From NCBI GenBank assembly GCA_045661305.1, contig JAZRFJ010000005.1, forward strand, positions 1-15,002: DNA of 15,002 bases, written 5' to 3'. Position 1 is the stretch's first letter. Each line of letters starts with the position of its first letter. Positions 1-5,496 of the stretch are shown here, in pieces. Both the position numbers and the translations under genes were made by a program. This DNA comes from UMGS1840 sp045661305 (GTDB lineage Bacteria > Bacillota > Clostridia > UMGS1840). The notes under the pieces are model-generated. The model saw only the letters and a program-made list of their open reading frames with translations. It was not told where the DNA came from and searched no databases.

Positions 1-99
1 TTTTCATATATTAATGGCTTTTATAATTCTTTAAGACCTCACTCCCATAATAACGGGCTTTCTCCCAACCAAAAGGAGGCGATGTTTATGTCTGTTTAA
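1..99 (+). CDS. IS3-family transposase (OrfB), C-terminal end only
   Basis: Frame 1 is open from the window edge to a TAA at 97-99 and gives 32 residues. They contain YINGFYNSLRPHS followed by GLSPNQKEA, the signature of the extreme C-terminus of the IS3/IS150-type DDE integrase core (a YI..FYN..R.HS block, then LSP....E). The rest of the gene lies left of the window. The reading stops 17 nt before a 17-bp sequence that looks like the IS right end (116-132). A ribosome-binding-site look-alike (AAAAGGAGG, 71-79) lies inside this frame and is not used. The family call rests on motif recognition over a short piece. Confidence 0.75.
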   Translation, partial: FSYINGFYNSLRPHSHNNGLSPNQKEAMFMSV

Positions 100-115
100 T
101 TTTTTCTCTTTTTTC

Positions 116-132
116 TGTCTACTTTATTGACA
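116..132 (+). mobile_element. Putative right terminal end of the IS3-family element
   Basis: TGTCTACTTTATTGACA starts 17 nt after the transposase stop and ends in CA, as IS3-family right ends usually do; its reverse complement starts TGTCAATAAAG. From 133 leftward on the minus strand the sequence is still good rep-gene reading, whereas 116-132 supplies the premature stop of that reading. This places the insertion junction at about 132/133. The left end is outside the window, so the terminal repeat cannot be confirmed by pairing. Confidence 0.6.
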
Positions 133-695
133 TTTGTCCAATCGCATCATATCATTTTCATCTTGATTGATATGATAAGATATGATTTTATTATAACTCA
201 ATTCAGTATTACTATTTTCAGTATTATTAATATTATTATAATTACATTTCGATTTTCCAAAGTCTGCACTTTCGGTTTCCGAAAGTCTTGAATTTCGATT
301 TCCGAAAGTCTGGAATTTTTCTCAATGTCATCGGAAACAAAAAACTTCTTCAAATATACCATTGCAGGCTTTCCCTGACCTTGTTTTTTCCTTTCAATTA
401 GACCGATTCCTTTTTCAGCGTCTAATTCCGCAAGCAGCTTTGTTGCGTTTTCTGTTCCACAACACATCTGCTCCATAACGTCATTTGTTGTAAAATAGAT
501 ATACGCTCTATTTTCTTCATCAATCCATTCGTTTTTTATAGATAAGCTCATACGGTCAAGCATAAGACCATACAAAAGCTTCGCACTGTCTGATACTTTT
601 TTAAATACCGGTGAAGTAATAAGAAGCTTAGGTATCCGATAAAACGAAAACTGTTCAGCCTCGTTTCCGTAAAAGTATTCCGTTTCCAATGACAT
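133..695 (-). pseudogene. RepA_N-type replication initiator, frameshifted and truncated by an IS
   Basis: This is the N-terminal part of a RepA_N-family replication initiator (PF06970-like), typical of Firmicutes plasmids and integrative conjugative elements. The start is the ATG at 693-695 (MSLETEYFYGNEAEQFSFYRIPK), because AGGAGGTG sits 6 nt upstream; the open frame reaches back 12 more codons without a site. Residues 1 to about 130 are a winged-helix-like initiator domain (FSFYRIPKLL, SDSAKLLYGLMLDRMSLS, YFTTNDVMEQM). After QDFRKPKVQT the open frame turns into an Ile/Leu-rich tail ending at 198. Adding one base in the AAA at 259-261 would instead give FGKSKCNYNNINNTENSNTE, which resembles the normal linker of this family, and would carry on to the IS junction at 132/133. 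The C-terminal domain is missing. Family membership is firm; the frameshift is inferred. Confidence 0.8.
250..318. repeat. Three 23-bp direct repeats inside rep (candidate iterons)
   Basis: Three head-to-tail units of 23 bp start at 250, 273 and 296. Copies 2 and 3 share the core TTTCCGAAAGTCT and copy 1 has TTTTCCAAAGTCT. Because 23 is not a multiple of three, successive units are read in different frames of the rep gene, so the repeat is conserved at DNA level rather than as a peptide. In RepA_N replicons the origin lies inside the rep coding sequence and consists of such repeats, so these may be initiator binding sites. Confidence 0.55.
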
Positions 696-726
696 TTTTA
701 ACACCTCCTGATTTTTATATAAAAAA

Positions 727-753
727 GACACTGCCAGTTAAAACAGCAATGTC
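727..753 (-). terminator. Hairpin plus U-tract in the rep leader (terminator or attenuator)
   Basis: On the minus strand GACATTGC pairs with GCAGTGTC (8 pairs, one of them U-G, which pairs only in minus-strand RNA), followed by six T residues at 721-726. The rep ribosome binding site starts about 12 nt further on. No room remains for a promoter between hairpin and gene, so a rep transcript would have to read through it. An attenuation role is inferred. Confidence 0.5.
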
Positions 754-778
754 ATTTTCCTTCTTTGATTTTTTTGAG

Positions 779-855
779 ACAGCTCTTAATTTTTGAAAGC
801 TTGTTTTACTTTCTTTCTCTTAAATTTTTTTATTTCAATGGTAGGGAAGAGCTGT
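779..855. repeat. 9-bp inverted repeat in the element end
   Basis: ACAGCTCTT (779-787) and AAGAGCTGT (847-855) are perfect reverse complements separated by 59 bp. The right arm is also part of a short palindrome GGGAA-GAGCTG-TTCCC (844-859) and leads into the GTTCCCAAA repeats. The function is unknown; protein binding near the recombination site is possible. Confidence 0.35.
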
Positions 856-887
856 TCCCAAAGCAAGTTCCCAAAAAGTTCCCAAAA
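854..887. repeat. GTTCCCAAA direct repeats (three copies), possible integrase arm sites
   Basis: GTTCCCAAA occurs at 854-862, 867-875 and 878-886. The last two lie in a perfect 11-bp tandem repeat AGTTCCCAAAA (866-876, 877-887). They are 160 to 195 bp inside the tRNA-fragment junction. Short direct repeats of about 11 bp near the element end are typical arm-type binding sites for Tn916-like tyrosine integrases. No integrase gene is in the window, so the role is inferred. Confidence 0.5.
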
Positions 888-1047
888 TTCTGCAAAAATA
901 CGAAAAAAATCAACTTTTTCAAAATCATTGTAACTATGTGGATTTCAAGACTTTTTTGCTGATAAAGCCTTATTTTAACAAGGTTTTAAATACTTTTATA
1001 TTCCCACAAATTCATTCAACTTCCAACATTTTCCACTCAAAGACTTC

Positions 1048-1094
1048 GACTCTTAATCAGTGGGGCCCGGGTTCGAGTCCCTGAAGGTGCACCA
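1048..1094 (+). other. Attachment site: 3' fragment of tRNA-Lys(CTT)
   Basis: Positions 1048-1094 read as the 3' part of a tRNA: anticodon loop CTCTTAA (1050-1056, anticodon CTT at 1052-1054), the 3' anticodon strand TCAGT, a T-loop TTCGAGT (1072-1078) flanked by CCGGG and CCCTG (one C-T mismatch), acceptor strand AAGGTGC, discriminator A and encoded CCA. Upstream there is no acceptor 5' strand or D-arm, and the 5' anticodon strand (TTCGA) pairs only at its last two bases plus one wobble. The tRNA half is therefore not a gene but the duplicated 3' end left where an element integrated into a tRNA-Lys gene. The natural terminator follows directly, so the element lies to the left and the chromosome to the right. 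An intact tRNA-Lys is expected at the other end of the element. Confidence 0.8.
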
Positions 1095-1142
1095 ATGAAA
1101 AGCCCTTGAAAACACTATGTTTTTGAGGGCTTTTCATTTTTA
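1095..1142 (+). terminator. Rho-independent terminator of the interrupted tRNA-Lys
   Basis: ATGAAAAGCCCT (1095-1106) pairs perfectly with AGGGCTTTTCAT (1126-1137) over 12 bp, followed by a short T-run on the plus strand. It starts at the base after the tRNA CCA, as expected for a tRNA transcription terminator. The minus-strand side lacks a U-tract (TTGGTG follows), so it is unlikely to end the leftward operon. Confidence 0.85.
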
Positions 1143-1170
1143 GAGTTTTTTCTAAAATAGCGAGTTCCCA

Positions 1171-1205
1171 AGTCATAACCACCCGTTTTACGGTTGGTTA
1201 TGACT
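1171..1205. repeat. 11-bp perfect inverted repeat at the 3' end of the PPTase gene
   Basis: AGTCATAACCA (1171-1181) and TGGTTATGACT (1195-1205) are exact reverse complements with a 13-nt loop. The right arm covers the last codons and stop of the phosphopantetheinyl transferase gene. Neither strand has a U-tract after the hairpin, so it is not a classical terminator. It could stabilise the 3' end of the operon mRNA. Confidence 0.5.
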
Positions 1206-1821
1206 GTAAGAAAATAAATTCTATGTCTCTTGTACCACTTTCCTCCGCACAAACACTTATACAATAGCCATTTTTGCAGATGTTTTTTATAAATAAACCT
1301 ATTTTGTTTTTCAAAATTATATTTTCTTTTTCAATAAGAATTTCCGCCATATTTATATCAGATACTATTCCGGTTCCGGCATATTTAAAAATGCTCTCTT
1401 TCACACACCAAAGTGCGTCTGCTGTGATTTCTCCTTTTTTTATGTACTCTCGCTCTTCTTCTGAAAAAAATTTATCCATAACTTGTTTTGAAACAACTGT
1501 TTCTTTTTGAACATCTACTCCGACTTCCTTGTCGCTTATTGCAACAGCAACAATATTTCCACTATGTGAAATATTGAAAAAAGGAGCTTCTTTAAAATAA
1601 GGCTTCCCATTTTTATTTTTTATCATCTCTCCGTATTGGAAACCATTAATTGAAACTACATATTTTAAAAGCACTCTTGAATAAATATATTGCCTTTTTA
1701 TAAGTTCGTTTTTCTTTTTTTTTGCACACTCCTTTTCCGTTTGGGTTAAAAACGAAAAGTACAATGTATCATTTTCTATGTTAGAAAAGTTAGAAAAATC
1801 AAAAACATAAACCTTTGTCAT
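1198..1821 (-). CDS. Sfp-type 4'-phosphopantetheinyl transferase
   Basis: The enzyme moves the 4'-phosphopantetheine group of CoA to a serine of a carrier protein, activating acyl or peptidyl carrier proteins in the cytoplasm. The family signature is present: NGKPYF (71-76), FNISHSG (82-88), VGVDVQ (100-105, Mg-binding Asp103) and W138..KES..K146 (the W-KE-S/A-xxK motif). Length 207 aa is normal for the Sfp/AcpT family. One oddity is that the second acidic residue of the Sfp D-x-E motif is Gln105. The start chosen is the ATG at 1819-1821 (MTKVYVFDFS), which aligns with family N-termini and lies 10 nt after the upstream stop. A TTG at 1837-1839 overlapping that stop would add six residues; neither has a strong ribosome binding site. 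It is the last gene of the folT operon. No carrier protein or biosynthetic cluster is nearby, so the target is unknown. Confidence 0.88.
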   Translation of the reverse strand: MTKVYVFDFSNFSNIENDTLYFSFLTQTEKECAKKKKNELIKRQYIYSRVLLKYVVSINGFQYGEMIKNKNGKPYFKEAPFFNISHSGNIVAVAISDKEVGVDVQKETVVSKQVMDKFFSEEEREYIKKGEITADALWCVKESIFKYAGTGIVSDINMAEILIEKENIILKNKIGLFIKNICKNGYCISVCAEESGTRDIEFIFLQS

Positions 1822-1831
1822 AATTCTATAT

Positions 1832-2401
1832 TTACTCAATTATTAGTTTTCCAAAAAATGCACTTTGATGAAAATCAGGTTTTGGAGTACCTACATTATT
1901 CCAAACGCAGAAATGTGAATGGTCTGTCCCCTCTCCGCATTTATAGAAATTAGCATAACACTCTTTTGTAAATCCTGTGTGCTTTTCTAAAAAGTCAAAA
2001 GGGATTTTAAAATTAACTATCCAAATACCTTTTTCTATAACTGACTTTATTTCAAAAATATCTTTATCCGGCAATTTTGTTCTGTTGTATCTTCCCTCTC
2101 CTAATCCAAGATGAAGTGTTGTTATCGGATTTATTTCAAAATTGAAATATCTGTCATCATCTTTATTCGGTCTTATAAAAAATTCCATACAGCTATCCTG
2201 ACAAACAGCAGAATTCTGTTCTGTCATTACTGCTCTTAAGTTTTTTTCATCTGTTTCCATTTTAACAATCAAAGCACTGCCGTCATGCACAATATAATAT
2301 TTTGTTTCGGGGATGTAAGAAAATTCTGCCCACGGAGCAATATCAAGCTTTATAGCCTCTGCATTTTCTAAATTTGCCTTTCTTATAACATATTCTTTCA
2401 T
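1832..2401 (-). CDS. CBM9-like (carbohydrate-binding family 9-like) protein
   Basis: This is a protein of 189 aa with the pattern of the family 9 carbohydrate-binding-like fold (PF06452-type): an opening segment with PW..FSY, a central VCQDSCMEFFIRP strand pair, YFNFEINP followed by GLGEGRYNR, a KIPFDFL strand near residue 135, and a C-terminal AFFGKLIIE. There is no signal peptide or membrane segment, so it appears cytoplasmic, unlike CBM9 modules attached to secreted xylanases. Stand-alone members are common in anaerobes and mostly uncharacterised. ATG at 2399-2401 follows AAAGGAG with 8 nt spacing. It sits 18 nt after folC and just before the PPTase gene, so it is part of the folT-folC transcript, but nothing in the sequence links it to folate. 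Ligand and role are unknown. Confidence 0.75.
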   Translation of the reverse strand: MKEYVIRKANLENAEAIKLDIAPWAEFSYIPETKYYIVHDGSALIVKMETDEKNLRAVMTEQNSAVCQDSCMEFFIRPNKDDDRYFNFEINPITTLHLGLGEGRYNRTKLPDKDIFEIKSVIEKGIWIVNFKIPFDFLEKHTGFTKECYANFYKCGEGTDHSHFCVWNNVGTPKPDFHQSAFFGKLIIE

Positions 2402-2419
2402 TTTCTGTTCTCCTTTATT

Positions 2420-3685
2420 TTAGTTTTTATGAATTTCAGCGTAATCCTTATACAAATACAATGAGCCACATATAACTGTAAGCATTTTTTTCTTTTTTAC
2501 ATATAAAAGTGCATCTTTAAGATTTGGAAAAGTGAGGCTTTTAATTCCAAGCTTTTCAGCTTCCTTTGCCATCTTTTCGGGAGTTCTTGCACGTGGATTA
2601 TTTTGAACTGTTGTAAATACAAACTCACTTTTATTATCCTTTAAAATACTTAAAGATGGTAAAATATCCTTATCACTCATACTTGCCATTACATAAATTT
2701 TTCTTTCGTTATTAAAATATCGGTCAATCGATTTCTTCAAAGCTCCTATACCGTCAGGATTGTGTGCCCCGTCAAATAAAATATACGGATTTTCATAAAT
2801 TAGCTCTAATCTGGCAGGATTTTTGGCTGAACAAAGTGCTGATTTTATTTCTTCTCCCGAAAAACCGAGTATTTTTAATGCCTCTATTGCCATACACGCA
2901 TTTTCTATCTGATGGTAACCTCCTAAAGAAAGCGTTATATCCTTAATATCTTTATAATCAAAACATTCATATATTTTCTCAAAGCCCTTTGGTATAAATT
3001 CTCCTGTAACTATTACCTCATTGTTTTTTTTATGTGCCTGTTCTTTTATCACAGGAAGAACATCATCGTTAGAACAAGTGGTTAAAACCTTTCCTGTGCC
3101 ATTTTTGGGACACTTGATGATTCCACATTTTTCAAAGGTTATTTTTTCTTTTGTATCTCCGAGATAATCGACATGGTCAACATCAATTTTTGTTATTATT
3201 GAGAGCAAATTTTCTTCTATAACATTCGTAGCATCAAATCTTCCGCCAAGCCCTGTTTCCAAAACAACAACATCACATTTTTTCTTCTTAAAATATAAAA
3301 AAGCCGCAGCTGTCCAGATTTCAAACTGACTTACCTCTTGTGAAAGTTCCGCATACACTTTTCTTGAGGCATCTTCAACCTCGAAAATCAGTGTATTTAA
3401 CTCTTCATCGGAAATATCTTCCCCATTTACACTTATCCTCTCATTTACTTTAACAAGATTGGGGGAAATGTATCTTCCTACATTTATTTTTTTATTCAGA
3501 TATGCTGCATATATGTATGCACACACAGAGCCCTTTCCATTTGTTCCGGCAACATGAATATAGTTCATGTTCTTATGTGGATTTCCCATGTAAAAAAGAA
3601 GTCTTTCTATCCTTTCAAGTCCAAGACGGGGAACAGCCTGGAATGAATTTGCATAGCTTTTAAAATTTTCTTTGTTCTCTTTCAT
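2420..3685 (-). CDS. folC: Bifunctional folylpolyglutamate synthase / dihydrofolate synthase
   Basis: FolC adds glutamate to dihydropteroate (making dihydrofolate) and further gamma-linked glutamates to reduced folates, using ATP, in the cytosol; the polyglutamate tail retains folates in the cell. The 421 aa match the usual length. Motifs in order: Mur-ligase P-loop HVAGTNGKGSV (44-54), an omega-loop YISPNL segment, ETGLGGRFDATN with the conserved metal/ATP region, a DVDHVDYLG block, and DGAHNPDG at the start of the C-terminal glutamate-ligase domain. ATG at 3683-3685 is preceded by GAGGATAG. It starts 8 nt after folT stops, so uptake and intracellular trapping of folate are on one riboswitch-controlled transcript. 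Confidence 0.95.
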   Translation of the reverse strand: MKENKENFKSYANSFQAVPRLGLERIERLLFYMGNPHKNMNYIHVAGTNGKGSVCAYIYAAYLNKKINVGRYISPNLVKVNERISVNGEDISDEELNTLIFEVEDASRKVYAELSQEVSQFEIWTAAAFLYFKKKKCDVVVLETGLGGRFDATNVIEENLLSIITKIDVDHVDYLGDTKEKITFEKCGIIKCPKNGTGKVLTTCSNDDVLPVIKEQAHKKNNEVIVTGEFIPKGFEKIYECFDYKDIKDITLSLGGYHQIENACMAIEALKILGFSGEEIKSALCSAKNPARLELIYENPYILFDGAHNPDGIGALKKSIDRYFNNERKIYVMASMSDKDILPSLSILKDNKSEFVFTTVQNNPRARTPEKMAKEAEKLGIKSLTFPNLKDALLYVKKKKMLTVICGSLYLYKDYAEIHKN

Positions 3686-3693
3686 AATGATAG

Positions 3694-4215
3694 CTATCCT
3701 CTTTTATTCAAATACTTTTCTATATAAGCTCCCAGATATTTATACACCAATACTATTGAAACTATTCTTGTAGGAATATTAACTGCCGACATAAGAAGTC
3801 TTTGATAGATTATAACAAATAAGCCTTTTCCGGGATAAAGGGGCAAAAGAGCAAACGGCATTGCTATAAGGTCTATAAATATTCCTATGGTTACTACACA
3901 TAAAGTAATACTCAAAAATGAAATTTTTCGTTTATGAAAAAAAATTCCAAATAAGGCTCCGAATAAAAATTTACAAACAGTAATCGTCCAAAACGGTGCT
4001 GTTCCCGTTAAAAAGGTTCCTATTATATCGGCTATTATATAAGAAAACCCCGCCGTTATTGCGCCGAACATCTGCCCTATTACTGCAATAGGTAGAAAGC
4101 CAAATTCAAATCTAACCGTTCCGGTCTGTGGAAATCCGAGTAACCGCAATACTACTGATAAAGCTATCAGCATAGCCGTTGTTACAAGTGTGTGTGTTGA
4201 AAAAAACTTCTTCAT
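3694..4215 (-). CDS. folT: ECF transporter folate-specific S component
   Basis: This is the membrane substrate-binding subunit of an energy-coupling-factor transporter for folate; it works with the shared EcfT/EcfA modules, which are not in this window. The 173-aa protein has about six hydrophobic helices, an opening of the S-component type (LVTTAMLIALSVVLRLLG), then VRFEFGFLPIAVIGQMFG and GFSYIIADIIGTFL, as in the FolT/folate-family S components. The ATG at 4213-4215 (MKKFFSTHTL) is preferred over an in-frame ATG at 4264-4266, because AAAGGA lies 6 to 7 nt upstream and the longer version would translate part of the riboswitch. A THF riboswitch directly upstream supports folate as substrate. 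It is the first gene of folT-folC-CBM9-PPTase. Confidence 0.93.
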   Translation of the reverse strand: MKKFFSTHTLVTTAMLIALSVVLRLLGFPQTGTVRFEFGFLPIAVIGQMFGAITAGFSYIIADIIGTFLTGTAPFWTITVCKFLFGALFGIFFHKRKISFLSITLCVVTIGIFIDLIAMPFALLPLYPGKGLFVIIYQRLLMSAVNIPTRIVSIVLVYKYLGAYIEKYLNKRG

Positions 4216-4221
4216 AAAAAA

Positions 4222-4266
4222 TCCTTTCTGCAATCTGCTGCAAAAAGAATTTTCTTCATGCAGCAA
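4222..4266 (-). promoter_or_regulatory. Riboswitch expression platform: RBS sequestor and anti-sequestor
   Basis: Two structures compete for the same bases. (a) Sequestor: TTCTTTTTGC (4249-4240) pairs with GCAGAAAGGA (4231-4222), 10 pairs with two G-U, loop of 8 nt, covering the folT ribosome binding site AAAGGA. (b) Anti-sequestor: TGCTGCA (4265-4259) pairs with TGCAGCA (4242-4236), with an inner AAGAA/TTCTT stem, which uses the left arm of the sequestor. The anti-sequestor needs the TTGCTG strand that also closes aptamer helix P1. Folate binding, which stabilises P1, should therefore favour the sequestor and shut off translation. No U-tract is present, so control looks translational. Confidence 0.7.
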
Positions 4267-4366
4267 CGGAATGCGGAAAAAACACCGCGACTTTATAAAA
4301 AAATCTTCGTCTAAAGGACAACTTCCCGTTCCTCTGGCACTTAACGCATTTTTTCCTACTTTGCTG
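4261..4366 (-). promoter_or_regulatory. Tetrahydrofolate (THF) riboswitch aptamer
   Basis: The minus-strand RNA has the conserved THF-II-free classical (folT-type) aptamer blocks in order: GCGTTAAGTGCC (from about 4347), an ACGGGAAGTTGTC block, ACGAAG, GTCGCGGTG, and CCGCATTCCG near the 3' side. These match the pattern of the folate riboswitch first described upstream of folT in Clostridia and Lactobacillales. The closing helix P1 is CAGCAA (4366-4361) with TTGCTG (4266-4261). The gene downstream is folT, then folC, as expected for this class. Ligand binding is inferred from the conserved motifs and context. Confidence 0.92.
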
Positions 4367-4377
4367 TTTTTTATTTT

Positions 4378-4383
4378 ATTATA
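4378..4383 (-). promoter_or_regulatory. Putative -10 element for the folT operon
   Basis: TATAAT on the minus strand (4383 to 4378) lies 11 nt before the first base of riboswitch helix P1, which would place the transcription start at or just before the aptamer. The -35 region at proper spacing is weak (ATAATA). A second possibility is TTGTGG with an 18-bp spacer to TATAAA slightly upstream, inside the 3' end of mnmA. Read-through from mnmA is also possible because no terminator separates the two. Confidence 0.45.
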
Positions 4384-4397
4384 TTTTTTACTGTGTT

Positions 4398-5492
<1,095 letters not shown>

Positions 5493-5496
5493 CACT

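Larger units (their letters stand above)
756..1047. other. Element end without recognisable genes
   Basis: Between the rep leader hairpin and the attachment site there is no open frame with a plausible ribosome binding site or recognisable protein. The longest plus-strand frame (765-962) is Phe/Lys-rich low-complexity translation. Apart from the inverted repeat and GTTCCCAAA repeats listed separately, only AT-rich DNA is visible, including the weak dyad TTTTAA-CAAGG-TTTTAA (973-989). Confidence 0.6.

Noticed and set aside
71..99. AAAAGGAGG followed by two ATG codons, looking like a new gene start
   Set aside because: It lies in frame with the IS3 transposase C-terminus and would encode only a handful of residues before the stop.
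765..962. Open plus-strand frame of 65 codons between rep and the att site
   Set aside because: No ribosome binding site, Phe/Lys-rich composition from AT-rich DNA, and it crosses the GTTCCCAAA repeats; no recognisable protein.
1053..1094. A functional tRNA gene
   Set aside because: The 5' half (acceptor strand, D-arm and 5' anticodon strand) is missing, so the molecule cannot fold.
1138..1157. TTTTAGA/TCTAAAA small hairpin after the tRNA terminator
   Set aside because: Only A/T-rich pairs with a short loop; not distinguishable from background in DNA of this composition.
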